64,000 nucleotides of DNA. Origin: Kaistella pullorum (GTDB lineage: Bacteria; Bacteroidota; Bacteroidia; Flavobacteriales; Weeksellaceae). The position numbers and the translations under genes are program-made. Numbering within the stretch: position 1 is the stretch's first letter; every line of letters starts with the position of its first letter. Below the pieces are notes generated by a model. It searched no databases, was not told the DNA's origin, and worked only from the letters and a program-made list of their open reading frames with translations. Below, piece by piece: positions 25,871 to 36,179 of this stretch. The stretch spans positions 1-64,000 of the forward strand of contig NZ_JACSPS010000004.1 in the NCBI RefSeq assembly GCF_014837035.1, in the 5' to 3' direction.

Positions 25871-26629
25871 TTAGTTTTGCTCCGTTGAAAAATAAGGAAG
25901 TAGGATATCTTCAAATTTATAAAGTCCCGCAGCCCGGTCCTTAATGTTTTGTGCCACGAAAACCACGCCGTTTCCAAACGCCTCGCGCGAAATGGATTCG
26001 TGAATCAGCCTCACTGTCTGAAACGGAAAGCCGAATATCACTTCATGCTTACCTACAATACCGCCCGCTCTTACAGAGTTGATTTCTTCTTCCGGAAGTT
26101 CAAGCGCTTTGGCAAGCTTTACTGCTGTTCCCGATGTACCCACTTTTTCCTTAAAGTGCTCCTCGTTAATTTCTATATCCACCCACGGTGCTATTTTCTT
26201 CAGAAACTGCGCGGCAAACAGCAGATAATTCACGCCTAAAGTGATGTTTGGACTCCAAAAAACAACTGTTTTTTCGGCCAGTTTTTTCAAAAGTTCTTTT
26301 TCATTCTCACTATAATGCGACACGGCACTGATAATTTTTACACCAAGTTCGGCAGCCGCTTCACCATAGGTATAAATTCCGGTTTCTGAGGAGAAATCGA
26401 TGATCAGATCCACCGGATGCTGAGCAAGCAAAGCCGACATCCCGATGGTTTCGGCTGAATATACACGGCCCGGATGGTCAGATTCAATTCCCAGAAATTC
26501 CGGCACATTGCGTCCTTCAAGATGTGGCGTTCTTCTGTAAACCCACTCCAGCGAGAATTCTTTGTTTTGTAAAATCACGGCCGCGACGGCCTTTCCTGTC
26601 TTTCCGAATCCGAGTAAACCTATTTTCAT
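25871..26629 (-). CDS. dapB: 4-hydroxy-tetrahydrodipicolinate reductase, divergent DapB
   Basis: A 252-residue NAD(P)H-dependent reductase of the diaminopimelate/lysine pathway. The dinucleotide motif GFGKTG is at residues 7-12, and SPNITLGVNYLLFAAQFL starts the C-terminal substrate domain. The active-site segment is unusual: the family pattern E-x-H-H-x-x-K-x-D-x-P-S-G-T-A reads EEHFKEKVGTSGTA here, so the second His is Phe159 and the segment is one residue shorter, while the lysine (K162) and SGTA are kept. It could be a lineage variant or a paralogue. The gene faces the subtilase, sharing the 57-bp gap with its terminator. Confidence 0.88.
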   Translation of the reverse strand: MKIGLLGFGKTGKAVAAVILQNKEFSLEWVYRRTPHLEGRNVPEFLGIESDHPGRVYSAETIGMSALLAQHPVDLIIDFSSETGIYTYGEAAAELGVKIISAVSHYSENEKELLKKLAEKTVVFWSPNITLGVNYLLFAAQFLKKIAPWVDIEINEEHFKEKVGTSGTAVKLAKALELPEEEINSVRAGGIVGKHEVIFGFPFQTVRLIHESISREAFGNGVVFVAQNIKDRAAGLYKFEDILLPYFSTEQN

Positions 26630-26776
26630 ATGTCGTAAATTTTTGAACTGTATTTTCCGCTTTTTTAAAGCTTTTGAAACTGCCTAAGCGACCTTAATAT
26701 ACGAAAATTCAAAATAAACAACCTAAAACTCTGATTTTAAACTTATTACAAAAACTCAACTTATAACTTTTAAAAA

Positions 26777-27133
26777 TCAGTTTCTTAATATTTTCTCCAT
26801 TGGTTTGCCTTTGGCAAGTTCATCAACCAACTTGTCGAGATAACGGATTTTCTGCATCAGCGGATCTTCTATTTCCTCCACCCGGCAGCCACAGATCACA
26901 CCGGTGATTTTCGAAACATTAGGGTTTAATTGTGGTGCGTTGCCGAAGAAATCCTCAAAATTGGTTTTGTCAGCCAAAATACTTTTTTGCGCGGCTTCAT
27001 CATAACCCGTCAGCCAAAAGATAATTTGGTCGAGCTCCGCTTTGGTGCGGTTCTTCTTCTCTGCTTTTGCGACGTAATGCGGATAGACGCTGGCGAAAGA
27101 CATCTTGAAAACGCGTTCGTTGGATGATTTCAT
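26777..27133 (-). CDS. DUF2200 family protein
   Basis: A 118-residue cytoplasmic protein of family DUF2200, function unknown. Motifs include [26 protein letters not shown] and the C-terminal [16 protein letters not shown], followed by a short helix ([21 protein letters not shown]). The start is the ATG at 27133 ([12 protein letters not shown]); a longer frame reaches 27181 but would overlap the end of ppc. It begins 13 bp after the ppc stop and is probably read from the same transcript. Confidence 0.85.
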   Translation of the reverse strand: MKSSNERVFKMSFASVYPHYVAKAEKKNRTKAELDQIIFWLTGYDEAAQKSILADKTNFEDFFGNAPQLNPNVSKITGVICGCRVEEIEDPLMQKIRYLDKLVDELAKGKPMEKILRN

Positions 27134-27146
27134 GGGATTAATTTTT

Positions 27147-29687
27147 TTAAGCCGAATTCCGGCTGGCATTAATATTTCCAAACAGCGAGCGCATCACCAG
27201 TTTTTCATACACATCTCGGTTGCCTTCACCTTTCTGGATTTTCATCAGCGCGAATTGCTGGATACTTAGCAGCGGCAACACTATCTTTTCGCGGATTTTC
27301 ACAGATTTCCTTGAAAGCGGTTCTTCCTCCATCAGCATCCTGAAACCGCTGAGTTCGAGCATCAGGTCGCGCGAAAGCGTGTACTCATCGAAAATGACCG
27401 TCCAGAAATCACCGAATTTTTCGTTGTTTTTCATGTAGTACGTGAGCGGAAAATAAGATTTATTCATACTCATCATCGAATTTAAAACCAACGTTTTGAA
27501 GAAATCCGAACCTTTATAAAGCGCCTTCACCTCATCAAATCTTCCCTGTTTCTTAAGTTCATTCACCGCAAACCCAAAACCGAAAAACCCCGGAACATTC
27601 TGTTTCAGCTGGCTCCACGAACCCACAAACGGAATCGCGCGCAGATCTTCGAACTTCAGCTCACTGCTTCCGGCCCTTTTGGTCGGGCGGCTGCCGATAT
27701 TGGTTTTCCCGTAATATTCAAGCGTGCTCATTTCCTGCAGATACGGCACAAACATCGGGTGCGCTTTAAGTTGGGAATACTTTTCAAAGCTGATTTCCGC
27801 CAGTTCTTCGATAAGTTTCCTTTCTGCCTCGGTTAAATCTTTTTTGGTATTTTTAAAGACATCGTTTTCGATACCGGCCGTGAGCAGCTGCTCAAAATTA
27901 AACTTCGCCTGGTCCTTATTCCCGAAGACGCTGGTGATTGTCTGTCCCTGAATGGTAATCTCTATTTTGTTATTCGCGATCGTTTTACCCTGCGACGCGT
28001 AAAAATCGTGCGTTTTTCCACCGCCCCGCGCGGGTGGGCCGCCGCGTCCGTCGAAGAAAATTACACGGATTCCCTTCTCATCAGCTGCTTTCGTAAGCTG
28101 TTCTTTCGTCTCGTAAATTTCCCAGTTGGCCTTCAGATAGCCGCCGTCTTTGGTGCCGTCTGAAAAACCGAGCATAATCGTCTGTTGATTTCCGCGGCGC
28201 TCTAGGTGTTTCCTGTAAACGGGAAGGGCATAAAGTTGCCGCATCACATCCTCGCCTGCATCAAGACCTTCCATCGTCTCAAAAAGCGGAACGATATCTA
28301 TATTTATTTCGTCTTCGCTGTAACCGCAAAGGCGGAAAAGTCCAAAAACATTCAGTACATCTTTTATCTGGTCAGAATTGGAGATGATATAGCGGCTCAG
28401 TCCGCGCTGGCCATTTTTTTTTTGGATTGCTTTAATGTTTCTGATGTTTCTGAGTGTATCCCGCGTTACGTCTTCAAAATCTTCAGGATCTAAAACCGTG
28501 TCCGTTTCCAGAAGCCATTGCAGTTTTTCTTCTGTGGAGATGTTTTCGAACTCCATTCCTGACTTTTTATTAATGATTTCGTCAATCACGCTTTGGTGCA
28601 CGCGGCTGTCCTGACGTATATCAAGTGTCGCAAAATGGGTTCCGAAAATCTTTACCCTGTCCTCAAAATCATCGAGAAGATCTTTGAAAAGGCCGTTGTG
28701 TTTTTGAAGTAAAATTTGCTGTGCTTCGCTGACGGTCATTAAAATCCGGTCTGAAGTGATGGTCTGTTCCCGGAAAATCGCGTCGTAAAGTTCATCGCTC
28801 AGTGCCGCCAGAAGTTCTGAAACGCCACTGAAACTTAACCTTCGTCTCAGCTTTTTCAGATGTTCATAATAGGATTTAAGCACTGAAGAATACAGTTCAT
28901 CAGCTACTTTCAGTGTAGTTTCGGCAGTCACGAAAGGGTTTCCATCACGGTCGCCGCCCGGCCAGAACCCCAGTTGTAAAATATCATGTGGCGGAGTGAA
29001 ATCTTTGTCAGCAAACCGGTATTTTATTTGTGCGTAAAGTTCTCCCAGCGAATCATAATAAACATACCTCAGATAGAAAATGATGCTTAATGCTTCGTCA
29101 AAGGGCGTAGGTTTTTCGCGGTTCAGGAAAGGTGTTTTCCCCAGCTGCTGCAAAAGCATATCTATTTCTGTTACTGAATCTTTCATAATAGCGGAACGCA
29201 AATCATGAAGGATCCGCTGCACAGAACTGGGATAGAACTGCGTGGGATGCGCTGTAAAAACCACGCGCACACCGAAATCTTTCATTTTTTCCCGTACCGC
29301 GGCAAGAAGATCCTGCTGTACGGCACGGTCATAAAGATTGAGCAATGTGCCGCTTTCACCCGCGGGATGCAGCTCAGCAAACGAGGCATCTTCAATACTG
29401 TCAAAAAGTACCACCTGCCGCTCGATATACTGTATGATCTTGAAAAGAAGCTCCGTTTTCTGCTCTTCGCTTTCAAGACTTGTATGGCTGGCAAAAAATT
29501 CTTCGACGATCTCTTCCGGCGTCTTCCCTTTCTCATAGCCGGCCTTGCTCTCTTCATACAAAAAAGGCAGCAACATACCTATATTGCTCATCTTATCATA
29601 AGGTAAACTCATGAAGAGTGAATTGTAGATTTGGAATTTATTCTCGACGATCTGCCGGAACTTTTCGCTTTTTTCGTGGTTTTGCAT
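27147..29687 (-). CDS. ppc: Phosphoenolpyruvate carboxylase
   Basis: An 846-residue cytoplasmic enzyme that carboxylates PEP to oxaloacetate and refills the citric acid cycle. Signature motifs are complete: the His site [59 protein letters not shown] and [19 protein letters not shown], followed by [10 protein letters not shown]. The ending is NINASRNSA, without the usual longer tail, but the family ends variably. A -7 box (29692-29699) lies only 4 bp before the ATG, so the mRNA may be leaderless. DUF2200 follows 13 bp later. Confidence 0.97.
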   Translation of the reverse strand: MQNHEKSEKFRQIVENKFQIYNSLFMSLPYDKMSNIGMLLPFLYEESKAGYEKGKTPEEIVEEFFASHTSLESEEQKTELLFKIIQYIERQVVLFDSIEDASFAELHPAGESGTLLNLYDRAVQQDLLAAVREKMKDFGVRVVFTAHPTQFYPSSVQRILHDLRSAIMKDSVTEIDMLLQQLGKTPFLNREKPTPFDEALSIIFYLRYVYYDSLGELYAQIKYRFADKDFTPPHDILQLGFWPGGDRDGNPFVTAETTLKVADELYSSVLKSYYEHLKKLRRRLSFSGVSELLAALSDELYDAIFREQTITSDRILMTVSEAQQILLQKHNGLFKDLLDDFEDRVKIFGTHFATLDIRQDSRVHQSVIDEIINKKSGMEFENISTEEKLQWLLETDTVLDPEDFEDVTRDTLRNIRNIKAIQKKNGQRGLSRYIISNSDQIKDVLNVFGLFRLCGYSEDEINIDIVPLFETMEGLDAGEDVMRQLYALPVYRKHLERRGNQQTIMLGFSDGTKDGGYLKANWEIYETKEQLTKAADEKGIRVIFFDGRGGPPARGGGKTHDFYASQGKTIANNKIEITIQGQTITSVFGNKDQAKFNFEQLLTAGIENDVFKNTKKDLTEAERKLIEELAEISFEKYSQLKAHPMFVPYLQEMSTLEYYGKTNIGSRPTKRAGSSELKFEDLRAIPFVGSWSQLKQNVPGFFGFGFAVNELKKQGRFDEVKALYKGSDFFKTLVLNSMMSMNKSYFPLTYYMKNNEKFGDFWTVIFDEYTLSRDLMLELSGFRMLMEEEPLSRKSVKIREKIVLPLLSIQQFALMKIQKGEGNRDVYEKLVMRSLFGNINASRNSA

Positions 29688-29691
29688 ATCA

Positions 29692-29699
29692 CAAATTTA
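29692..29699 (-). promoter_or_regulatory. -7 box directly before ppc
   Basis: Minus-strand TAAATTTG ends 4 bp before the ppc ATG. The same arrangement is seen at pnuC. Confidence 0.45.
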
Positions 29700-29776
29700 T
29701 AATATTTAAAGCTCCACACCCCCTGCTTTTTCATGAAATACCGTTGCAGAAAGGCAAAAAATTGTAACTTCAAATA

Positions 29777-31111
29777 ATGAAATTTTTCGTTTCTATTTTT
29801 ATGTTGGTCACCACCCTACTTCACTCGCAGCAGGGTTTTGGTCTTGCAGGCGGTAAGAAAGCGACAATTCCGTTTAAATTTATCAATAATCTGATCTTCA
29901 TACCGGTACAGATCAATGGCGTAGATCTCACTTTCCTGCTCGACTCGGGTGTGAATGAAACGATTTTGTTCAGCCTTGACGAACGCGAGGTAAATTTCAA
30001 CGATATCGAAAAAATAAAATTTTCAGGCCTTGGTGAAACCAAAAATATTGAAGGTTTGCGCTCCGACAATAATACAATGACCATCGGCAAAGGTTTCAGC
30101 GATCCAAAACATACAGTTTTCATCATCCTGGATGAGAGCATCAATTTTTCCTCGCACGTGGGAATTCCGGTGCATGGTATCATCGGCTATCAGTTTTTTG
30201 CGAATCATGCGGTGCAGATAGATTTTATGGCTAAAAAACTGACAGTCTTTCCGAAAAGTACCGCAAGCGCAGGAAAATTTAAAAAATTCACGGAGTTTCC
30301 GCTGTCTATTGAAGGTAATAAACCATACATCACGGCTGGTATAGAACAGAAAGACGAGAAGAGGGATTCTAAAATGCTCATAGACCTCGGTAACAGTGAC
30401 GCCGTATGGCTATTCCCAAAACTAATCGATAATTTTGTGTACAACCGACCGAACATTTACGATTATCTCGGACAGGGCTTCAATGGTGATATCTTTGGTA
30501 AAAGAAGCCGGATCCACAGGCTGTATCTGGGCGAATTTACCTTTGAAAAACCCATTGCGGCCATGCCAGACGAATATTCAATCCAAAATCTGAAACTTGT
30601 GCCGGATCGCAAAGGTTCTGTCGGCAGTGAGATTTTACGGCGTTTTACAGTGATATTTGATTATCCCGGAAGCAGGATTTTACTTAAAAAGAACCGGCAT
30701 TTTAACGATCTTTTTCAGATAAATAAAACCGGGCTTGACATACAGCACGATGGCGCAACCTGGGAAAGTGATCTTGTGCGCGTAGAAACCACCAAGAAAG
30801 GCAGCGATCCGGACGGCATCAAAGTGTATGACGCCCGTGAAGGGTTCCGCTATAATTTTGTCCTCAGACCGAAATATTCCGTCGCGGGTTGCCGTAATGA
30901 TTCGCCGTGCAGTGAGGCCGGCCTGCTGAAAGGCGATAAACTGCTCCGGATAAACAATCAGAAAGTCGGGAATATGACACTGCCACAAATCAATCAATTG
31001 CTGAAAGCACCGGACGGGACACGATTGACACTGAAAGTTGACCGTAAGGGACAGCAATTTGATTTTTCAATAAAACTGATCGATCCCATTCCCTACCGAG
31101 ATGAAAATTGA
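29777..31111 (+). CDS. Retropepsin-like aspartyl protease with C-terminal PDZ domain
   Basis: A 444-residue exported protein. A signal peptide spans residues 1-18. Residues about 30-160 match the clan AA aspartyl protease fold: the catalytic motif is LLDSG with D56, and a second DLGNSD near residue 198 may be a partner repeat. The C-terminal 90 residues form a PDZ domain (SPCSEAGLLKGDKLLRINNQKV, LLKAPDGTRLTLKV). This protease-PDZ pairing is frequent in Bacteroidota, and the substrate is unknown. The last 11 bp overlap the next gene, which suggests translational coupling. Confidence 0.88.
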   Translation: MKFFVSIFMLVTTLLHSQQGFGLAGGKKATIPFKFINNLIFIPVQINGVDLTFLLDSGVNETILFSLDEREVNFNDIEKIKFSGLGETKNIEGLRSDNNTMTIGKGFSDPKHTVFIILDESINFSSHVGIPVHGIIGYQFFANHAVQIDFMAKKLTVFPKSTASAGKFKKFTEFPLSIEGNKPYITAGIEQKDEKRDSKMLIDLGNSDAVWLFPKLIDNFVYNRPNIYDYLGQGFNGDIFGKRSRIHRLYLGEFTFEKPIAAMPDEYSIQNLKLVPDRKGSVGSEILRRFTVIFDYPGSRILLKKNRHFNDLFQINKTGLDIQHDGATWESDLVRVETTKKGSDPDGIKVYDAREGFRYNFVLRPKYSVAGCRNDSPCSEAGLLKGDKLLRINNQKVGNMTLPQINQLLKAPDGTRLTLKVDRKGQQFDFSIKLIDPIPYRDEN

Positions 31112-31634
31112 GGAATCTACGCTCGACAGCATCCGTTCGCGGCCGCGTTTCAAGATGTATACGGATATCAGTCCGCAGCAATACACAGCGTACCTGCGAA
31201 ACTTCCTTGGGGAAAACTCAGATGAATTTTCGGGTGTGATTAATTCCGAAACCGCCATAATCACCGTAAAGACAACAGAAAATGATTACTGGAAACCAAA
31301 TTTAGCGCTGCGCGCCGAGCGTGAAGACGGCGAAAATATCACGACAGTCCGTGGTATTTTCGGGCCAAGTTCGGCGGTCTGGACTTTCTTTATGTTCATC
31401 TATTTTGTACTTTCAATCCTTTGGATGGTCTTCATTACCATTTGGTTTGTTGAACGACAAATCGGCAGCGATGATTTCCCGTGGGCACTCACTGCATCTT
31501 TCATCACGGTTTTTCTGTTGGTACTCACCTATTTGGCGTCACTCTTTGGCCAAAGGAAAGCGCGCACCGAAATGCAGAAACTGCGCAGTTTCGCGGAGAG
31601 ATCTGTAATAAAAATTGAAGAAATTAATACCTAG
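31101..31634 (+). CDS. Small membrane protein coupled to the aspartyl protease
   Basis: A 177-residue protein I do not recognise. An N-terminal soluble part (residues 1-85) precedes two predicted membrane helices at about 90-113 and 127-148 and a short basic C-tail. Its start codon lies inside the aspartyl protease gene (11-bp overlap in another frame), so the two proteins are probably made together and may work as a pair. The end is convergent with glgA at 31658 with a 23-bp gap. Confidence 0.7.
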   Translation: MKIEESTLDSIRSRPRFKMYTDISPQQYTAYLRNFLGENSDEFSGVINSETAIITVKTTENDYWKPNLALRAEREDGENITTVRGIFGPSSAVWTFFMFIYFVLSILWMVFITIWFVERQIGSDDFPWALTASFITVFLLVLTYLASLFGQRKARTEMQKLRSFAERSVIKIEEINT

Positions 31635-31657
31635 GAGAAAATCAGTGAAAAGCTTTC

Positions 31658-33064
31658 CTACCGCCGGTACAAATCCAGATAACGTAAGGCAGAGCTGTCC
31701 CAGGAAAAATCGAATTTCATGTTGGAATGCACCAAATCACCCATCATGCCGGGCTCGTAATAAATGTGAAGCGCCCGGTGGATCGCGTGAGTCACGTCTT
31801 CAGCGGTTGCACTTCCAAAATTAAGTCCGCTGCCGCCGCGTGATATATCATTCACGGTATCACGAAGACCTCCGGTGTAGCGCACAACCGGTACGGTGCC
31901 GTACCGCATCGCATACATTTGGTTCAGGCCACAGGGCTCCACCCGTGAAGGCATCAGCAGGAAGTCAGCGCCCGCATAGATCTTATGCGAAAGATATTCT
32001 TTGTAGCCGAGTTCAAGTGCGAGATTGTCAAACGTCTTATTCAGTTCTGTAAGTTCAAACTCGATCCGCTTGTCGCCGGAACCAAGAATCATGATATTCA
32101 GCGCGCCCCCGGTACTTTGTATTGCCTTCGCCACAATTTCCGGCAAAAGGTCTGCGCCTTTTTCACCGGCAAAGCGACCGATAAAACTGAACAGAGGCAA
32201 GTCAGGATTCAGACCATAAGCGTGACAAAGCGCTTTTTTATTTTCAGATTTACCTTGGAGTGCATTTTCATTATTAAAATTAAAGTCCAGAAACTCATCG
32301 GTTGCCGGATCCCAGACTTCTGTATCAATCCCGTTGATAATGCCGAAAGCCTTAGCATGTTCCTGTTGTACCAGGCGCTCAAGACCCCGAAAATGCTGAA
32401 AAAGTTCGTGCAGATATCCTTCCGAAACCGCATTGAAAGCGTGGCAGCATTTGATCATCGCTGCAAGCGGATTGATGACGCCGTCCCAATCGAGCAATCC
32501 GGCATTTTCACTGCGGTACCACGGGAAATAATCGGCCATTTCCCATTTCATCTGTCCCTGATACTCGCCGTTGTGAATGGTGCCGATGGTTTTCACACCT
32601 TGCAAAAAGCCGAATTCCGGGCAGTTTTCAATCATGAAAGGTACGAGACCGGTGTGATAATCATGGCAATGCAGAATATCGGGGCGAATTTGCTGCGCGG
32701 TCAGCCAATGCAGCACAGCGTGCTGAAACGCCAGGAACTGCTGACTTTCATCCCAATAGCCATAAGGATTTTCACGGTCTAGAAGCCCCGGAACTTTGAC
32801 AAGGAATAGTTCAAATCCCAGGACATCGTTCTTTTCTTTGAGTACTTGGACGTTGAAATGCTGGTAGTTCTGACGAATCTGTCCTTCAAAAACGATTTCA
32901 AATTCATGCTGATGCACAAAACTACGGTCATAAAAAGGCATCACGACGCAAGCTGATATTCCTTCAATCTTATTCAAATACTTTGGTAAAGCGCCTACCA
33001 CATCTGCCAGGCCGCCGACCTTAGCAACCGGATAACACTCCATCGAAAGATTGATTATCTTCAT
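31658..33064 (-). CDS. glgA: Glycogen (starch) synthase
   Basis: A 468-residue GT5 enzyme that adds ADP-glucose to alpha-1,4-glucan. The ADP-glucose motif KVGGLADV begins at K15, LHCHDYHTGLVPF and the C-terminal lobe (FIGRFAGEKGADLLPEI, PSRVEPCGLNQMYAMRYG) match GlgA. In KVGG the family Thr is Val. It lies 48 bp after glgB and shares its strand, so glgB-glgA is an operon. glgC is not in the window. Confidence 0.96.
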   Translation of the reverse strand: MKIINLSMECYPVAKVGGLADVVGALPKYLNKIEGISACVVMPFYDRSFVHQHEFEIVFEGQIRQNYQHFNVQVLKEKNDVLGFELFLVKVPGLLDRENPYGYWDESQQFLAFQHAVLHWLTAQQIRPDILHCHDYHTGLVPFMIENCPEFGFLQGVKTIGTIHNGEYQGQMKWEMADYFPWYRSENAGLLDWDGVINPLAAMIKCCHAFNAVSEGYLHELFQHFRGLERLVQQEHAKAFGIINGIDTEVWDPATDEFLDFNFNNENALQGKSENKKALCHAYGLNPDLPLFSFIGRFAGEKGADLLPEIVAKAIQSTGGALNIMILGSGDKRIEFELTELNKTFDNLALELGYKEYLSHKIYAGADFLLMPSRVEPCGLNQMYAMRYGTVPVVRYTGGLRDTVNDISRGGSGLNFGSATAEDVTHAIHRALHIYYEPGMMGDLVHSNMKFDFSWDSSALRYLDLYRR

Positions 33065-33112
33065 AGGGCCAGATTTAAAAATTTTTTATTTAGACCAAAA
33101 TGTGGGCTTAAA

Positions 33113-35017
33113 CTATTTTTTCTGCTTTAAGACCACGCCGGCCAATGGTGGCAACCTTAGAACCAATGAATTTGGTCTGTACATCCATTCGTCATCTTCT
33201 TCATCTAAAATTTCGGGAAAAACTCCACTTCCACCAAACTTTTTGTCATCGGAGTTCAAGATCACTTCCCAGTTCGTGCCTTCATCAACTCCTATTTTAT
33301 AATCGAAAACGCGCGGAGTCAGGTTCAAGACGATCATCGTCATGTCATTTTCCGCACTGCCCTTTCTTAAATAAACGAATACAGAATTGTTGTCATCGTT
33401 CGCTTCCACCCATTCAAAACCACTTCTGTCAAACTGATTTTCATACAGCGAAGTTTCGGTTCTGTACAGCCTGTTCAGTTCTTTTACGTACTCCTGCAGA
33501 CCTTTGTGAACCGAATGTTCAAGAAGATGCCAATCAAGCGAGCGTGTAAAATTCCATTCGCCGGTCTGGCCGAATTCGCCACCCATGAAAAGCAGTTTTG
33601 CGCCCGGATGCGTGTACATGTAGGTGTAAAGTGCACGGAGATTTGCAAATTTCTGCCACTCGTCGCCCGGCATCTTGTAGATCAGGCTCGATTTTCCATG
33701 CACAACCTCATCGTGAGAAAGCGGCATCATGTAATTTTCGTTGTACACGTACATGGACGAAAAGGTGATCTTGTTGTGCTCATATTTTCGGAAGAGCGGG
33801 TCTTCCTTGAAATATTTTAAAGTATCATGCATCCAGCCCATCATCCATTTCATCCCGAAACCTACACCGCCGTCATGCACAGGTTTTGTAAGCATCGGAA
33901 AGTCTGAACTCTCTTCGGCGATAGTCATCACGTCCGGAAATCCCTTATAAACCGCGGTATTAAAATCCTGCAGGAACTTCAATGCTTCTAGGTTGACATT
34001 CCCACCTTCGGCATTGGGCTCCCATTCGCCCTCATTCCGAGCATAATCAAGATGCAGCATCGATGTTACCGCATCCACGCGGAGGCCGTCCGCATGATAA
34101 CGGTCCAGCCAAAACATGGCATTTGAAATTAAAAATGACCTTACTTCCGGTCGGCCGTAATTAAAAATATGCGATTTCCATTCGGGATGAAATCCTTTGC
34201 GCGGATCCTCGTGTTCATAAAGGTAAGTCCCGTCAAAATAATGCAGCCCGTTTGCGTCGCCAGGAAAATGAGACGGTACCCAATCGAGGATTATGCCGAT
34301 TTCATGGCGGTGAAGCTCGTTAATTAAATACATCAGATCCTGTGGTGAACCAAAGCGCGAAGTAGCAGCGTAAAAACCAGTGACCTGATAGCCCCAGCTC
34401 GGGTCATAAGGGTATTCCATCACAGGCATGAATTCTACATGCGTAAAGTTCATCTCCCTGAGGTAAGGCACCAGGCGCTCGGCTATTTCGCGGTAGCTGA
34501 AGAATCTTTCGGGGTCCGTGGTGCCGCGCATCCAGGAAGCCAAGTGCATTTCGTACACCGAAATGGGCGATTTCAGACTGTTGTTCTTCTTCCTCTTACG
34601 CATCCATTCCCGGTCTTTCCAGTCAAACCATGTGGTGGAAACCACGGATGCAGCCTGCACGTTCTGCTCCCAGGCCAAAGCAAACGGATCGCCTTTTTCG
34701 AGAAGCACATCCCTATTGCTACGAATCGCGTATTTATAAAGGTTTCCCCAAGCAATATGGGCGATGAAACCTTCCCAAATTCCGGAACCATCCCATCTCG
34801 GTAAAAGTTTGTGCGATTCGCTGTTCCAGTTGTTGAACGTCCCTATCACGGATACTTCCTCGGCATTGGGTGCCCAGACCGCAAAATAGGAGCCTTTTAC
34901 GCCGTCATGTTCAATTGTATGTGCCCCGAATTTGTCGTAAAGCCTGAAATGTTTGCCCTCGCGAAACAGATAAACATCATGGTCCGTAAAAAGGGAGAAT
35001 GGCAGCACTTTGTCCAT
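33113..35017 (-). CDS. glgB: 1,4-alpha-glucan branching enzyme
   Basis: A 634-residue GH13 enzyme that makes alpha-1,6 branches in glycogen. An N-terminal CBM48 occupies residues about 25-110 (FAVWAPNAEEVSVIGTFNNW), followed by the catalytic barrel. The nucleophile is D315 (GLRVDAVTSM), the acid/base E368 (TIAEES), and the third carboxylate is in LSHDEVVHG. The C-terminal beta domain is present. It lacks the extra N-terminal module of some GlgB proteins, as usual for this length. First gene of the glgB-glgA operon, with a -7 box 58 bp upstream. Confidence 0.97.
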   Translation of the reverse strand: MDKVLPFSLFTDHDVYLFREGKHFRLYDKFGAHTIEHDGVKGSYFAVWAPNAEEVSVIGTFNNWNSESHKLLPRWDGSGIWEGFIAHIAWGNLYKYAIRSNRDVLLEKGDPFALAWEQNVQAASVVSTTWFDWKDREWMRKRKKNNSLKSPISVYEMHLASWMRGTTDPERFFSYREIAERLVPYLREMNFTHVEFMPVMEYPYDPSWGYQVTGFYAATSRFGSPQDLMYLINELHRHEIGIILDWVPSHFPGDANGLHYFDGTYLYEHEDPRKGFHPEWKSHIFNYGRPEVRSFLISNAMFWLDRYHADGLRVDAVTSMLHLDYARNEGEWEPNAEGGNVNLEALKFLQDFNTAVYKGFPDVMTIAEESSDFPMLTKPVHDGGVGFGMKWMMGWMHDTLKYFKEDPLFRKYEHNKITFSSMYVYNENYMMPLSHDEVVHGKSSLIYKMPGDEWQKFANLRALYTYMYTHPGAKLLFMGGEFGQTGEWNFTRSLDWHLLEHSVHKGLQEYVKELNRLYRTETSLYENQFDRSGFEWVEANDDNNSVFVYLRKGSAENDMTMIVLNLTPRVFDYKIGVDEGTNWEVILNSDDKKFGGSGVFPEILDEEDDEWMYRPNSLVLRLPPLAGVVLKQKK

Positions 35018-35075
35018 AATAGGCGCGTTTTGGGAAAGGTTTTACATGAGAAAAGAAGCTTCAGGCTTGCTTCTT

Positions 35076-35083
35076 CAAATATA
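35076..35083 (-). promoter_or_regulatory. -7 box of glgB-glgA
   Basis: Minus-strand TATATTTG, 58 bp before the glgB ATG, an exact TAnnTTTG match. A small inverted repeat (AAGAAGC/GCTTCTT, 35053-35075) lies just downstream. Confidence 0.5.
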
Positions 35084-35179
35084 TTTAATTTTAAGCTAAA
35101 TGCTACTCTGGATCGACTTCTAATTAATAACAGAACCCGTACCACGCAATTTTGCTTTAAAAACAGTAATTCTAAACAG

Positions 35180-35212
35180 CAAAAACCGCAAAGCTCCGGA
35201 AGCGGTTTTGCG
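35180..35212 (-). terminator. Terminator after the unknown gene at 35264
   Basis: On the minus strand AAAACCGC and GCGGTTTT pair around a 12-nt loop that itself contains TCCGGA, followed by T residues. It separates the 35264-36179 genes from glgB. Confidence 0.75.
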
Positions 35213-35263
35213 GAATTTATGAGTTGAAAAAAATTTTAAAAAACGAGATTGCCTACTTCGTCC

Positions 35264-35728
35264 TTAGTCGGTCTTCGGAACTTTCACAGCAAGTTCGTAC
35301 AGGCTTCCGCGCATTAAAAATTTGATTCTTTCACGCGTGGTCACTGTGTTAACTTCGCCGTTTTTAATGATGATGATGCGGTCCCGTGGCGCAATGTTTT
35401 GGTCTGCAAGCCAATCTTCAGGCGTATCGTCGTCTTCTTTTTTCTTCAGTTCTTCCAAAACCTGCTCGGCCATCGCCTGAAATCCTTCATCCTGCGAGTA
35501 ATAAACCTGATATTCTTTATCGAGGCCAACTTTAAAAGTTCTACGCTCTGCGATTAAATTACCCGTCGTGTCAGGCATCGGGTTGTCTGAACCGTCCGTG
35601 AAACCGACTTCAATAAGTTCAGAATTATGCTGGCGTGCGTACTCTTCAGCCTGTTCGTAAGTTTCGAAGTTGGTAACTACCGTGTAATCATCATACTCGT
35701 ACTTTTCAAGTCTTTCCGTGTTGTCCAT
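35264..35728 (-). CDS. Unknown acidic cytoplasmic protein
   Basis: A 154-residue protein with no family I recognise. It is acidic, with no signal peptide or membrane helix. The first part (DDYTVVTNFETYEQAEEYARQ) looks like a small alpha/beta domain; a Glu/Lys/Asp-rich linker follows at about 90-108 and a basic C-terminus (RERIKFLMRGSLYELAVKVP) ends it. The gene lies 34 bp downstream of the membrane protein gene that starts at 36179 and is followed by a terminator, so the two could form one short operon. Confidence 0.65.
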   Translation of the reverse strand: MDNTERLEKYEYDDYTVVTNFETYEQAEEYARQHNSELIEVGFTDGSDNPMPDTTGNLIAERRTFKVGLDKEYQVYYSQDEGFQAMAEQVLEELKKKEDDDTPEDWLADQNIAPRDRIIIIKNGEVNTVTTRERIKFLMRGSLYELAVKVPKTD

Positions 35729-35762
35729 ATCTTTATTTTTATTGTTTAAAACTAAAAGTCCA

Positions 35763-36179
35763 TTATTTTTTCTCCGCTTCTATCTCTTCCTTCACTTCAT
35801 GCCACTCGTTGTCTTTTAATTTGGCTTCCAATTTTTCAACCTTTAGATTCTGCCTAAGCAGCGCAAAAAGACTCATGTAAACGTTAGCCAAAAACACCAG
35901 TGCAAAGAATGAAATCAGATAGCCCCGCCAGTCATCGAAAAGCAGCCTATATTTAGTAACAATCAGAAAAAACGCCGTTACGTAGTGGCTGAAACAGTAT
36001 TCGCACGTGAACAGATAGAAAAATTTGCGCTGATAAAGTTTCTCACTTTCCTGCGAACGCTTCACGCAGTATTCCCGCGGTTCCCGGAATATTTCTTCGT
36101 GTGTTACCGTCCAGGCAATGCAGGCAATGGGTATCGCAAGCAGGAATAACCAAAGTAGCTGCTCAGCTAATAATAGCAT
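35763..36179 (-). CDS. Unknown small membrane protein with CxxC motif
   Basis: A 138-residue protein with three likely membrane helices (about 3-23, 60-80, 90-112) and a charged C-tail. A TCEYC motif sits between the first and second helix, in a short loop after LYQRKFFYLF, so it may bind metal or form a disulfide. The frame opens at a TTG 21 bp upstream, but the ATG at 36179 is preferred. Function is unknown; the S46 peptidase gene lies divergently upstream. Confidence 0.65.
   Translation of the reverse strand: MLLLAEQLLWLFLLAIPIACIAWTVTHEEIFREPREYCVKRSQESEKLYQRKFFYLFTCEYCFSHYVTAFFLIVTKYRLLFDDWRGYLISFFALVFLANVYMSLFALLRQNLKVEKLEAKLKDNEWHEVKEEIEAEKK

Noticed and set aside
35053-35075. Regulatory hairpin in the glgB leader
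   Set aside because: A 7-bp stem exists, but it overlaps the predicted transcription start, so it may not be transcribed whole.
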